Shown here: piece after piece, positions 25,101 to 40,100 of the stretch | Layout of the letters: each line of letters begins with the position of its first letter | Numbering within the stretch: the stretch's first letter is position 1 | Assembly: GCA_964019055.1 (NCBI GenBank) | Contig: OZ025208.1 | Span: forward strand, 2,420,001-2,484,000 | DNA length: 64,000 bases | Source: Anthopleura xanthogrammica | Taxonomy: Eukaryota > Cnidaria > Anthozoa > Actiniaria > Actiniidae | Direction: 5' to 3' | Notes under the pieces: generated by a model | Database searches by the model: none | Seen by the model: only the letters and a program-made list of their open reading frames with translations | Told to the model about the DNA's origin: nothing | Position numbers and translations under genes: made by a program

Positions 25101-28100
25101 CCGTGGAATTGAGTTTTATCATCATTTATTAGTGAGACATATATTTAACAGGTTGAATGACTTCACTCTATTATTGTAACATTTATGGCATTAAAATGGA
25201 ATAAAATATACAGAATATTGTTTCAGTAAAATATGTACACGGCCAGGGTTATTCAATATTAAGACTTAACTACCTTTCATACCATGTAATTGCAATCTTG
25301 GGAGTTAATTAATTTTTTCATATACAAGTACTATATGTATATGTATATCAAAAAAGAACTAGCATCAAGTTAGTATGTTGATAGAGTGCTCACACTATGA
25401 ACCTGTGATCCATACTAATTAATTGTTATTATTAAAAAGTACTTTCTAGAATACATGTTTGGTGTTTATATATAATACTGTATTAAGTATTAATAAAGTA
25501 AGAATAATAAGTAATAAGTATTTTAAATATATAATAGTTTTTCATAGTTAACATTGGTATTGAGGAAGCAGTTTTTGAATTTATACAAATATACAACCAG
25601 GTTCATTGATTGCATACCAGGTTTGTTGCTCTGGGTTAACATTATTTGTACCAAAGCAAAAATTATTTGAAGTGGCTATGGTATACATTGTGTGCACTGT
25701 GCACTGCGCTTGAAGCCAAAAAAAAAAAACCTCAAAGAAACTTAAAGCTTTCAGAGTGACAAAAGCTAGATTATAAGTTGTTAGTATGGATGTACGAATG
25801 GAAATAAGTATGTTATATTATATGTTATATTTATACCTAGAGAAAATTAAAAAAGGTACATAAAGAGGTCTTTTATTGTTATATTTTGGGTAAGAAAACT
25901 GTAAAGTGATTTTTAAACAGCTTAAAAATTAAAAAAAATCCCCTGGACTCCCCTACACAGCACACGCCTTGTGGATGGGAACTTCATTCTACTGAAACTG
26001 ATATATTAGTTTATGTAATGCGTGAGTCAATATGAACCCCAACCCCTTCCCCACCCCGGGACAAGGTGGGGTTACAAGGAGAAATGTGGGGGATTTGTTA
26101 TGAGCCTTGAAATGTTAAGCCAGTAGTAGTCCATTATCAATTCATTTAGACTATGCTGTCCAAAATTTTAAACTTTTTTGCTATTTGACATAATATTTGG
26201 CTAAAACTTTAATTCTATGGTTCACCAGTACTTATAATCCCTTGATCCACCAATTCTTTGTTTTGTTATGTTCAAGGAAAATGTTCAAATGTCAAGTCTT
26301 TTCATCTATTTTAAAACGATATGATTATTAGAAATTAAGGCTATTTATACCCTGTCTTGTTTAAACGAGAAGTTGTCCTTTTCTTCAGTATATAGTTATA
26401 AGGAAATGTTTGTTAACGTCATGAATTAAATGAGATCTGAAAAACCAATAAATACAACCGTGAGTCATAAATTTACGTTGATTCTTATCCACTGTGATAG
26501 TTGTGTTGATATTCGAGCGAGGTCTATACTATTTTGAATGGTTACTTGTGATTTTGATATGAGATGATCACGATACAATGGGAGGTTTCACGCGTGACGT
26601 ATTTCCGGTGGCAAATAGAACTTTGCAAAAAACATAAGTTTAAAATACTTGTGTGGTTTTCATTTTATTATTTTCGAAAAGCGAAAAGCACGTTTGAGCT
26701 ATCACTGAAAGCACAGAAGTCATGTCTGTCTTTAAGTTAACCAAATAAATTGTTCGTTTTGTTTTTTGGTGTTTTTACTACATTTTACACTTTGATCATC
26801 TTTGTCTTCATTACTAGCAAGAGAAAAGTGATATTTGACACTTTGAGTTTTTGTTTTTTAATCCCATTTCAAGAAAAAAAAGACTAAATTTGCATAGCTT
26901 TCCAATAAAATTTGACGGCCAGCGAACCGCTCGCGCGAGGTTGTTACGTCAAAAAAAGATCCCATGAAATCTCCCATACTATTTTGAATGGTTTCTTGTC
27001 CCAATGATCCACTTGGATATATAGATGTGTTGATATTCGAGCGAGGTCTATTACGATAGATTAGCTTTTGAAAACGACGCAATTCATATACTATTTTGAA
27101 TGGTTTCTTGTGATTTTGATGTGAGATGATCACGAGTGTTGATATTCGAGCGAGGTCTATTACGATAGATTAGCTTTTGAAAACGACGCAATTCATATAT
27201 TATTTTAAATGGTTTCTTGTGATTTTGATGTGAGATGATCACGATTCTTGTGTTGATATTCGAGCGAGGTCTATTACGATAGATTAGCTTTTGAAAACGA
27301 CGCAATTCATATATTATTTTGAATGGTTTCTTGTGATTTTGATGTGAGATGATCACGAGTGTTGATATTCGAGCGAGGTCTATTACGATAGATTAGCTTT
27401 TGAAAACGACGCAATTCATATATTATTTTGAATGGTTTCTTGTGATTTTGATGTGAGATGATCACGATTCTTGTGTTGATATTCGAGCGAGGTCTATTAC
27501 GATAGATTAGCTTTTGAAAACGACGCAATTCATATATTATTTTGAATGGTTTCTTGTGATTTTGATGTGAGATGATCACGAGTGTTGATATTCGAGCGAG
27601 GTCTATTACGATAGATTAGCTTTTGAAAACGACGCAATTGATATACTATTTTGAATGGTTTCTTGTGATTTTGATGTGAGATGATCACGATTCTTGTGTT
27701 GATATTCGAGCGAGGTCTATTACGATAGATTAGCTTTTGAAAACGACGCAATTCATATATTATTTTGAATGGTTTCTTGTGATTTTGATGTGAGATGATC
27801 ACGATTCTTGTGTTGATATTCGAGCGAGGTCTATTACGATAGATTAGCTTTTGAAAACGACGCAATTCATATATTATTTTGAATGGTTTCTTGTGATTTT
27901 GATGTGAGATGATCACGAGTGTTGATATTCGAGCGAGGTCTATTACGATAGATTAGCTTTTGAAAACGACGCAATTCATATACTATTTTGAATGGTTTCT
28001 TGTGATTTTGATGTGAGATGATCACGAGTGTTGATATTCGAGCGAGGTCTATTACGATAGATTAGCTTTTGAAAACGACGCAATTGATATACTATTTTGA

Positions 28101-31100
28101 ATGGTTTCTTGTGATTTTGATGTGAGATGATCACGATTCTTGTGTTGATATTCGAGCGAGGTCTATTACGATAGATTAGCTTTTGAAAACGACGCAATTC
28201 ATATATTATTTTGAATGGTTTCTTGTGATTTTGATGTGAGATGATCACGATTCTTGTGTTGATATTCGAGCGAGGTCTATTACGATAGATTAGCTTTTGA
28301 AAACGACGCAATTCATATATTATTTTGAATGGTTTCTTGTGATTTTGATGTGAGATGATCACGAGTGTTGATATTCGAGCGAGGTCTATTACGATAGATT
28401 AGCTTTTGAAAACGACGCAATTCATATACTATTTTGAATGGTTTCTTGTGATTTTGATGTGAGATGATCACGAGTGTTGATATTCGAGCGAGGTCTATTA
28501 CGATAGATTAGCTTTTGAAAACGACGCAATTCATATATTATTTTAAATGGTTTCTTGTGATTTTGATGTGAGATGATCACGATTCTTGTGTTGATATTCG
28601 AGCGAGGTCTATTACGATAGATTAGCTTTTGAAAACGACGCAATTCATATATTATTTTGAATGGTTTCTTGTGATTTTGATGTGAGATGATCACGAGTGT
28701 TGATATTCGAGCGAGGTCTATTACGATAGATTAGCTTTTGAAAACGACGCAATTCATATATTATTTTGAATGGTTTCTTGTGATTTTGATGTGAGATGAT
28801 CACGATTCTTGTGTTGATATTCGAGCGAGGTCTATTACGATAGATTAGCTTTTGAAAACGACGCAATTCATATATTATTTTGAATGGTTTCTTGTGATTT
28901 TGATGTGAGATGATCACGAGTGTTGATATTCGAGCGAGGTCTATTACGATAGATTAGCTTTTGAAAACGACGCAATTGATATACTATTTTGAATGGTTTC
29001 TTGTGATTTTGATGTGAGATGATCACGATTCTTGTGTTGATATTCGAGCGAGGTCTATTACGATAGATTAGCTTTTGAAAACGACGCAATTCATATATTA
29101 TTTTGAATGGTTTCTTGTGATTTTGATGTGAGATGATCACGATTCTTGTGTTGATATTCGAGCGAGGTCTATTACGATAGATTAGCTTTTGAAAACGACG
29201 CAATTCATATATTATTTTGAATGGTTTCTTGTGATTTTGATGTGAGATGATCACGAGTGTTGATATTCGAGCGAGGTCTATTACGATAGATTAGCTTTTG
29301 AAAACGACGCAATTCATATATTATTTTGAATGGTTTCTTGTGATTTTGATGTGAGATGATCACGATTCTTGTGTTGATATTCGAGCGAGGTCTATTACGA
29401 TAGATTAGCTTTTGAAAACGACGCAATTCATATATTATTTTGAATGGTTTCTTGTGATTTTGATGTGAGATGATCACGAGTGTTGATATTCGAGCGAGGT
29501 CTATTACGATAGATTAGCTTTTGAAAACGACGCAATTCATATATTATTTTGAATGGTTTCTTGTGATTTTGATGTGAGATGATCACGATTCTTGTGTTGA
29601 TATTCGAGCGAGGTCTATTACGATAGATTAGCTTTTGAAAACGACGCAATTCATATACTATTTTGAATGGTTTCTTGTGATTTTGATGTGAGATGATCAC
29701 GAGTGTTGATATTCGAGCGAGGTCTATTACGATAGATTAGCTTTTGAAAACGACGCAATTCATATATTATTTTGAATGGTTTCTTGTGATTTTGATGTGA
29801 GATGATCACGATTCTTGTGTTGATATTCGAGCGAGGTCTATTACGATAGATTAGCTTTTGAAAACGACGCAATTCATATACTATTTTGAATGGTTTCTTG
29901 TGATTTTGATGTGAGATGATCACGATTCTTGTGTTGATATTCGAGCGAGGTCTATTACGATAGATTAGCTTTTGAAAACGACGCAATTCATATATTATTT
30001 TGAATGGTTTCTTGTGATTTTGATGTGAGATGATCACGATTCTTGTGTTGATATTCGAGCGAGGTCTATTACGATAGATTAGCTTTTGAAAACGACGCAA
30101 TTCATATATTATTTTGAATGGTTTCTTGTGATTTTGATGTGAGATGATCACGAGTGTTGATATTCGAGCGAGGTCTATTACGATAGATTAGCTTTTGAAA
30201 ACGACGCAATTGATATACTATTTTGAATGGTTTCTTGTGATTTTGATGTGAGATGATCACGATTTTTACCGAATGATTCACGGATTGCACGAAAAGTACG
30301 AAATGATAATTAGTTGCACGGATCGTACGATCCGTACGGATCGTACGAATGGTGAACGATGTGTGTTAGGGATCATCTGATTTACCACAGGGTGACCATA
30401 AACACTTTACACAGGATTACCGTAAAACGTTGTACATAGTCATAGATAATAATATGCTTGTTTTATGCATACAAATGAGTTTCACGAACCGTACGGATCG
30501 TGAACTTCTTTGACGATCCGTATCAGGTCGACAGTATTGGACATGACTGTATTTTGCTAGCATAAAGGATTTGTTTACTACTTAAGTTAGTAGACGTAGC
30601 GTGACTAAAAGTGTGACATAGCGGCTTCCACAAAGAAGTTAGTTGTCACCTTTCATGTCACGCTCGTATTAACAAAACAATATCACTGAAAATAGCCACC
30701 AACGTTTCAGCTTCTGTAAAAGTAGGCTTTTATCGTCCATCCATTGATTTTTGTACACAGTTATTATAAAACAATACTCCTTCAAAAAAGTATACATATT
30801 TAAAAATTCGATTATCGGTGGCTACTAAATGACTTTTGAAAAGATCAACATTTTAATTCTTTGCAAAATTTAGCAAAATACCATCTACCTTACTCCTGTT
30901 TGACAATATCATGCAGCATTGCATTAATATTTGCCCAGTTTTTTTATTTAAGAAACGAAAAAAGCTTTAATCGAACTTTGTTCAGTAGCACAGACAATTT
31001 CTAAATTGAAATTCCAGTGGAGATATTTGCTTCTAGAAACACCTAATTTTCGATAGCTGTTTACAAAAGGTTTATATTACCTATACATATGGACGTAGTT

Positions 31101-34100
31101 TTCTAAGCTTTTTAAATAATTGTCAGGTTTTACTAATTGCGATCAAAGTATGTGAATAGAGGCTCATTTTGATACCAAAATATTTTACAAAATATAAACG
31201 CTTATGTTTTTGGAGCACTACCAAAACAGTGCTCGAACAGCATTCTAACTAATCATCTACGACCCCTAAAACTGACCCTCCCTCCCAACTTTTTCCGTAA
31301 TTTTTTTTCTGACCAAATATGATCGATTTCGTATTTGGACCCCAAAACAAGTTTATATACCAAATTTGAGCAAAATCCGTGTGGTTGACTGGACGGATGT
31401 TTCTAAATTTACTTCCTTACAGACTATTTTTATGTCTATCATTTGAAGCTTTGACGTTTTCCTTTTCGTTTATATTACAGGAAAAAAGTCTAAATATACA
31501 TAATTTTATTTGAAAAAAATATTTGAAGGCCAGCGAGTTTTGATGTCTGAAACAAGATAGCCATGAAACTTCCCATTTGGAAGTAAATTTATCTTAATGT
31601 TGAATGAAATAAGAAAAAAGGAATACATTTTACATCAAATATTCGCCATTTATTTAGCTTTCCCAGTTAGAATAACTAAACAAAACGACTTTAAAGTAAA
31701 AATAAACTTGTTCATTGACATGTTCCTTGATGAGCTAAATAAATTGCAAAGAACATTTTCAAAGGTCAATTACTAATAAAAAAATCTTATTTTGCATTAA
31801 TAAATTAATGAATGTATCTTTTGTACTTGCATATGAAGTTCATATCAAAAAGAGGATTAAAAAAATAGCTTATAAGCTAAAGCTTAACAACTTGAAATTT
31901 TGTTTTTCAATTAACTTTTGCCGGCTGTCGTTCACTTCCAATGGCTCGAAAAAAGTTTTTTGGCATAACATTTCCTTAATTAAATGCTTTCTTTTTTTTA
32001 TATAAGTAATACTTTTTAATTATTTATCTTCGAGTTGAATAAGTTTTCTGATCCTTTCGAGGCTTAACCTATCGATTTTTCTTTCATTTTTCTTTGCTTG
32101 TAAAACCCCAACTTAGTGGTCGCGCTATTTCGTAATGCTGCGTCACGCTGGTCACGCATTTAGTACTTTTAATTGAAAATTTGAGCTGGAAGCTCCGCTC
32201 TTAGGCAGTGCTTAAATTTACACATTATACCTCATTAGATGAAAATTTTGCTACAAGTTAATTTCGCAATTTTGGAAGTAGTATATTTTGCGACACGATA
32301 ATTTCGAGATTTTGGAGGTAGCATAATTCGCAAAACTTTAATTTCGCAAATATGCGTAAAAATTATATTCTTGATCACTTTAATTTAGTGATTTCATTGA
32401 CTAAATTATTGATCAATTGTTACCAAATCATACAAATTCCTTTAGAAAACCCACTAGTTCGTTTTGCCTTTAGCATATTTAATACTTGTTCCAATCATTC
32501 ATTGCTGATCAACATCAGTAGGCGCTTATACTTGGTTTCCAGTAACAACGTCTTTCTTTCATGCTTTTGAATGGTCATCAGATTCTCTACTTTGTCAAAA
32601 ATGGATGGTCACTTAATTTTTGCGTCACTATATTTTCGCGACACCTATTATTCGCGACACTTTAATTTCGCGATTTTTTTGAAATCGCGAAGAACGCGAA
32701 ATAAAAGTTTCGCGAAAATGTTATGTAATAAGGTAGTTTCTAAAGATGTGAACAATTAAGGAAAAGCTCAGAAGAGGTGTCATATCTTACTTTAATGCTG
32801 TAATTGCCCGGTTGCACGACCGTCGATATTTTTTGTTCTATTTTGTGCTCTTCACAGCTCATTTCTAGTCTCCTGTTAACCATTATAGTTTGCTCAAAAG
32901 CTTCCAGCTGTATTACCAATGGGCAGGAAGGACAGAGAAGACCTTTGCAGCAGAATCTGTAGACAGCTGTGAAGAGCAAATATCTAACAATATAAGTTTA
33001 GGAAAGTCCAAAATAAGGACTTAGCTATAGTTGCTAGAATTAAATAAGCAATGGCTAACCTTCAAAAGTTAACTCTGTACCAAGAATAATCTTTCTACTG
33101 ATGTTGTTAGTTAATTGAAACTTAAGAACTCTAGTGCCTGCAATTTGACGACAGCAAAATTAGTTAATCAAAAATACAGATAGAACGCAAACGTTTCTCA
33201 ATGTACTATTAGTAACAAGATAGAAAAGAAAAAATCGGCAAAGTAAACTGAATACAGTGCCATCAAAAGAACTCCCTTGCTATTTGCATGGTCTGTTCCA
33301 TTAACAATTGAGCACAAAAATATACCTTACCTGGTCTCATCCAGTGAAGGAACTCAGATGGGAAAAGTGGCATCCCTTGTTCATCAGGTAACTTTAAGAC
33401 TACGGTAAGATAATCGTCATTGATCCGCTGCCGCATGTAAGCTTCCATATGATACAAATGACATTTGCTGAACTTTTGAAACTTATATTGGCTTCGACTC
33501 CTGAAAACAAAAAATCCCAAAAGTGACGATAAACAAGCAAGCACGCAAACAGACAACCAAACAAGCAACCAAACAACCAAACAACCAAACAACCAAACAA
33601 CCAAACAACCAAACAACCAAACAACCAAACAACCAAACAACCAAACAACCAAACAACCAAACAACCAAACAACCAAACAACCAAACAACCAAACAACCAA
33701 ACAACCAAACAACCAAACAACCAAACAACCAAACAACCAAACAACCAAACAACCAAACAACCAAACAACCAAACAACCAAACAACCAAACAACCAAACAA
33801 CCAAACAACCAAACAACCAAACAACCAAACAACCAAACAACCAAACAACCAAACAACCAAACAACCAAACAACCAAACAACCAAACAACCAAACAACCAA
33901 ACAACCAAACAACCAAACAACCAAACAACCAAACAACCAAACAACCAAACAACCAAACAACCAAACAACCAAACAACCAAACAACCAAACAACCAAACAA
34001 CCAAACAACCAAACAACCAAACAACCAAACAACCAAACAACCAAACAACCAAACAACCAAACAACCAAACAACCAAACAACCAAACAACCAAACAACCAA

Positions 34101-37100
34101 ACAACCAAACAACCAAACAACCAAACAACCAAACAACCAAACAACCAAACAACCAAACAACCAAACAACCAAACAACCAAACAACCAAACAACCAAACAA
34201 CCAAACAACCAAACAACCAAACAACCAAACAACCAAACAACCAAACAACCAAACAACCAAACAACCAAACAACCAAACAACCAAACAACCAAACAACCAA
34301 ACAACCAAACAACCAAACAACCAAACAACCAAACAACCAAACAACCAAACAACCAAACAACCAAACAACCAAACAACCAAACAACCAAACAACCAAACAA
34401 CCAAACAACCAAACAACCAAACAACCAAACAACCAAACAACCAAACAACCAAACAACCAAACAACCAAACAACCAAACAACCAAACAACCAAACAACCAA
34501 ACAACCAAACAACCAAACAACCAAACAACCAAACAACCAAACAACCAAACAACCAAACAACCAAACAACCAAACAACCAAACAACCAAACAACCAAACAA
34601 CCAAACAACCAAACAACCAAACAACCAAACAACCAAACAACCAAACAACCAAACAACCAAACAACCAAACAACCAAACAACCAAACAACCAAACAACCAA
34701 ACAACCAAACAACCAAACAACCAAACAACCAAACACACAGGGATATATTTCTTTATTCTATTTTTCACTTAATAATGAATGTCATACAATTTAAAACCTC
34801 ACCTGAAGATCTAAATTTATCTCAGATAAAAACTATTATAATTCAATTTTCGCTGGTTTCACGACACCTCAATTTTCCAGTGACGCTATTTCCACGTCAC
34901 TATTTCAGATCAGCTAGAAACAAACAAACAAGCAAACAAGCAAAAAAGGAGGGACGCCCAAATTAGTGTTGGTGGGGGTATGCTTTAGGGGTATTTTTGA
35001 AAATGTCCTACTAGAAGCACAGGAGGCATGCAGGCAGGACAGACAGACAGTAAAACAAGCAAACAGAAAACAATGATCTTACAATTTGTATCGGGTGGGA
35101 TACGTAGGTGATTCAATTTTAATCAACAGTTCATGATCAGCTCTCAGATTATCACCCAGTCCTGGTTCTCCAGCTCTTCTTAGCCATATTTCACATTCGT
35201 CATCACATGAAGCTGATACGAGGTAAAGCCCTGGGGTACCGACCTGAGGGTTGAAGATACATTTACTATCAATGTCTCTCAAATTGATTGACTGTAAAGC
35301 AATGAAAATTTAAGGTATGGACAATGTGAAAGATAAAATCCAAGGAACACAGGGTAATCCATGGTGGTTAGCCAATTCCAAAGAGTTACACAATTCTTAC
35401 CATCACATAACCTTGCTGTCGTAGACTGTAGTTCGACAGACCAGAAAACGCAGCTATGCTTAAGGATGGAGAGACACTGGATATATTGGGAGGACCACCA
35501 AACACTTCATTAAATTTCAAAATTGAGCTTTTGCTTGACGTGATGTATTTGTTCCATAATTCATACAATACTCCATGTATATTAGTGAAATTATCTGCGA
35601 ATATATTAAAAAAACTTAACATTGATGAAACACTAAAAAGTAGAGAATGGAAGGAGTGGATACATTGGATAGTCGGAAGGATGGATGGAAAAGTGATTGA
35701 GACGTCTTACCGTAAGCTGATACATCTGGTTGACTGCACAGCGTGAAGGTAGTATTCGTTTCTGATGATCGAACTCTAACAACGTTCACTTTGAATTCAA
35801 CATCACACTTCGCTATCTGTTCGTTTCCTGTATTCATGGTAACATTACATTTGAGGCTCTTCCCGGAATTCGTGTCGTACAGGCTGACCACCGGTAGAAG
35901 GTGATATTTACTAACACTTTTAGCATGGCAACTACGATTTAACGTTACAATGGCTATGTAGACATGTCTTTGTAAGTATAGCTGTATCCAGGGATCAGAT
36001 GTCTAAAAGACAGAAAGAAAATTACATCTTACCGTATCAATTGACAGAAAATATTCCTAAGATGTTTAGTACATAAAGACATGAAAAGTATGAAATAGTG
36101 GTATACGACGTTATTTAGGACAGTATAATGCGTATAGTTAGATATGTATTATCGTATCTGCTAACCAACTGACGGGCTGACCGATATAATCATGAATCTC
36201 ACTTTGAAAGATATCAGATAGTGTTTAGTCCTCGGAATAAATTAGTACCTCCAGTTTAAATATTCCATTCTTGTCAATCGTATAGTTGGTGCCGATAAAT
36301 TATCAATAGGAATTGTCAATTGTATACTCTTACGTCATATACCATGTGACTAACTTCCAGTTTACACATTACTTACATATTTTTACAAGCTCGGGACATA
36401 AGTCACATACGATATTGATCACGTATAGTCAGGCAAAATTCACAGGGAGCCCACAGCCACTGGTAGAATCAGTGCACGTGCTAGCTCCCGCACGAGCTTG
36501 GCGGCGTTTCCGGATTGGTGCAGTTCAAGGCTGAATAAATTATCAGCTGCTATTTTTGCTAGCGTAGAATAAAATGACAAGGGATGAAACTTAAAACGAA
36601 ACCCTGGAATACAATTGCTTTCAAAAAAGCATGAAATGTCTCATGAGGAGCCGGAGCCCTCGACGACCAATCTGATTGTAGTTTTGAAAACTACGTTCGT
36701 GAAATATTCTGTATGCAAATGAGCGTAATATCGATGCTTTGCTGAGCTTTAAATTGTCAATTAACACTTGTCTATTTTTTTTTTTTTTTGCATTCTCGTG
36801 ATTGTAGTTAATATTCACGCGGCAAATTAGATTTGTGTTCAAAACATTCATTCGGTTATGTATGTTTTTCTCTTGGGATCATGGGAATCATCGTCGTACG
36901 GTAGAATATAGTAAGTATGCAGTATGTGTGCACCTACGAATCATCTTAAAGCGATAAGAGAACAGTCAATATTTGTAATTAAATGTTGTGCAAAACACTG
37001 CTCGAATTATGTAGCACAGACCTTTGACCCACGCAGTTCGAACTGAGATATATGTAGCAACCAGAAAAGCCCAAGTTATTCATCTCAGAAAATAAGAAAC

Positions 37101-40100
37101 GTTTCATCTCAGCTTAATATTAAAACCACAAATATTTGGTTTAACTGGATTAAGTCAACAACTGAACGTATTTAACGTCTCGCATAGCAACCAAGAACGT
37201 ACAGCTCAAATCCGGCTCCAGCTCCTCATGTAAGCTTTAAACCTCAAAATTCTATAACTTGAAAAGTTTGTCTAACGGTCTGTGTGCACAGAAAAACACA
37301 GCATGGACTGATGTCTTCAAAAAATGGCAACAAATTAAAACATTGGTTTCGTTTTATCTGCGCCTTGAGTAAGGAGGGACGGAAGTGAAATGGAGTCTTA
37401 TTAATTTGATAGGTAGTCATCAATATCGATTATTTTACTTCCGTTCTGTATCAATAATAACGATTTTGAAGGAATTTCATTGTTACTACTATCTTCCAAA
37501 GCTTTAAATGGAAGACGCTCATTTCCGGTGCTATTGGTCATTTCCGCTTCCGTCCCCCCTTACTCGAGGAGCAGACATAACCAAAAATTCTTGAAGTTTC
37601 ATCCTTTGTCATTATATTCTACGCTAGGAGTGTAAGCAGCTGACAATATATTCAGACTGGAATTTCAACCAATCCGGAAACGCCACCGAATTCGTGCATG
37701 CAAAAGCATGAGCTTTTACGAATGAAAGATTTTATTTTAAACAATGATACCAGTGGCTGTGGGCTCCCTGTTCAAAATTGAAGAAATTTCCAGCTCTATA
37801 GTAGTAGACATTGTATGGTTTCGTGATAAACCCCTGCATCGAAAGCTTATGTGGAAAGAAAACTCCACAAACGAACACTCTTATACGAATTAGTGGTTTT
37901 CGTTTTAAAAAAACCTATGCAAATTTAAGATTTCACGGTGCACCATGAAGTACCACAATCTTGTATACATTAAAATAGATTCCCTAGTCTTTTATGTACG
38001 TTATGTGGTAGTTCGAAGCTTCGCGGTAATTCGTTCAAAAATCAATTTAAAAAAGTTTATCCAAGTGCAGTGTTTGGGTTACCTGTGTAGTAAGTTCATT
38101 AATTAAAAGAAATAGTTTTTTTTATTTGTTTTTTGTATTTATGTATTTAATTTTCCATTTGAAGTTATAATTAAGATTTCATCCAAACACTTTGTTTTTG
38201 TTTTTTTTCCTTTCTTTGAGATGCTTAATGTTCGTGAAATAAACAGTCTGTACACTAGTTCACACAAACACCATCTTTTTCAATATCGCGATTCTCCTAT
38301 AAGTTTGATCGAGAGAGCGCCGCCAATATTTGTAACTTATTGCGATTTTAAGCCGCCAATACGGGTTTATATGGTCGGCTAGTTGGGAGAAAATATATTA
38401 TAACATAGTCAAAATATAACGCGCGCTCCGATTGGCTAATTTTCTATGAGCGAGAAATGGATATCCCATAGAGATATACCATAGAAATGTTTTACGGCGA
38501 TGGCTAAAACTCGCCGTATCGTAAAATTCACCGCTAATTGAAAATTACTTAATTTTCTGACATAAATTAAAAATCAGAAATGGCTTTTTCTCAAGAAATT
38601 CCTAATTTCGACTTTCATTTCGAGACAAGCATTGAAACTTTATCAAAAAAAAAGACAAAAAACAGAAGAAAATACGAGATTTGCAAACTTCAATGAAAGT
38701 GAGTTACAAGATATCCTTTCCGATAAGCAGGCTAGAAACACCAATAAAGAAACAAACTGGTGTGTTTCTACATTTAAAGGTAAGAAAAAAAAGTCATGGC
38801 TTTTATGAGATAAAACGGCGTTACCTCTTGACTTGTAAAAGCCTTTTTCTCATGTAAAAAAATTCTTGTGAAAATGTCAACACAGACGATAAACATAAAC
38901 ATGGCTTCCGTGATTAAGCTGTGTTGTAAACAGCTACTCTTAGCGAAGAAAAACAATAAAACCACAAACTTTTCGTATTTCTGAATTGCTTTTATTTATA
39001 AAAAAAACTGTTTAGATATTATTACTTTTATTATTGAATGTAGTGAATCAATTTATCAATACAAATGTCCTACTTGATGAAATAAAAACATTGTGTTTTC
39101 AATCGGTCTTGAAGCGTGCGGTACGATAAAAACTGATAAAAACTGATAAAACTGATAAAAACAAAAACTAATTTCTCCATAACTCGTAAGAAATACAACT
39201 TATCTGTTCTAAACCTTTTCATACCTTTAAGCAATGTTCTAAACCTTTTCATACCTTCATTATTTTAGCATGGTGCAAAGAGAAATATTTCTAAGAAATG
39301 CAATCTCTGCTTAGCAGAAAAATTGAACATTATTAAAGCAGATAAAGACAACCTTCTCAACAAAAGATCAGAACTTATTTCAAAATGCCGCCACGAAAAC
39401 AAATATTACTTAAGCCGGATAACGTAAATTATCGCACCTTGATAGAACAATAGCACTATTGTAAATACATAACAATACTCCAATTCTAGGCCACAACAAT
39501 AGATTATACTACAATTATAGCGCCTCAGGTATGTATAGATTACAGTATGGATTATTCTTTATTAAAGACTGTCTGAAGATCGCGTAAGCGTGAAACTCCG
39601 AGTAACAGCAAAAGTGATGTCTTGTTTTTGATCTATCTACAATCTATAATCTATAACGCTCTACATTTCAATGTATTGAGCACTTTACCGTCAGAATAGA
39701 CACATCCAGATATATATAGTATATATTATTAATATTTTTTTCACAGCTAGTATGACACACGTACATTGATTTGCTCATCAATGTCTCGTGTATAAACAAA
39801 GTCATCCTTTTTCTTAAATTTCTATTTTTTTCCCTTAAAATATCCGGCGGATATTTAAGGAAAGCTTTAAAAAATACTTTGAGCCTATTATCATAAATTA
39901 AAATGAGTTTAAGAAGTCATATCTAAAACTCGTTGCTTATTCAAGTTTCATCTTGGGTCAGTTGGCCTTCAGCCTCGTGCTTTAATCAGTTTATTGCTGT
40001 TTTCAACCCCGATGAAGCACTTGCACTCATTTTGAATTATTACCTTGTTTGTGACAAGAGGAGTGTTTCTTTCACTTTGCACCTTAACTACATAAAATAA

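Larger units (their letters stand above)
22244..30541. mobile_element. 8.3 kb satellite-bearing element with terminal inverted repeats
   Basis: Left end TGTCCAATACTGTCGACC (22244) matches inverted GGTCGACAGTATTGGACA ending at 30541. Similarity runs ~180 bp inward on each side, through CACCCTGTGGTAA and GATCCCTAACACAC. The interior holds a 141-bp satellite near the left end, a 109/114-bp satellite over the right ~3.3 kb, and AT-rich unique DNA between. No transposase-like frame is visible, so it would be non-autonomous. A clear target duplication was not found. Confidence 0.65.

Noticed and set aside
26858..30290. Series of minus-strand frames repeating MIISHQNHKKPFKI
   Set aside because: Satellite by-products. 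Frame breaks occur at each change of monomer length.
33263..34794. Several 400-500 codon frames of WLFGCLVV or KQPNNQTT repeats
   Set aside because: Product of the perfect 8-bp microsatellite. Only the end of the minus-strand frame (33331-33500) overlaps a real exon.
36249..36300. Frame TIDKNGIFKLE before a GT at 36248 as the missing lectin exon
   Set aside because: A TAA lies just upstream in frame and the only intervening AG would give a 21-bp exon with the wrong phase.
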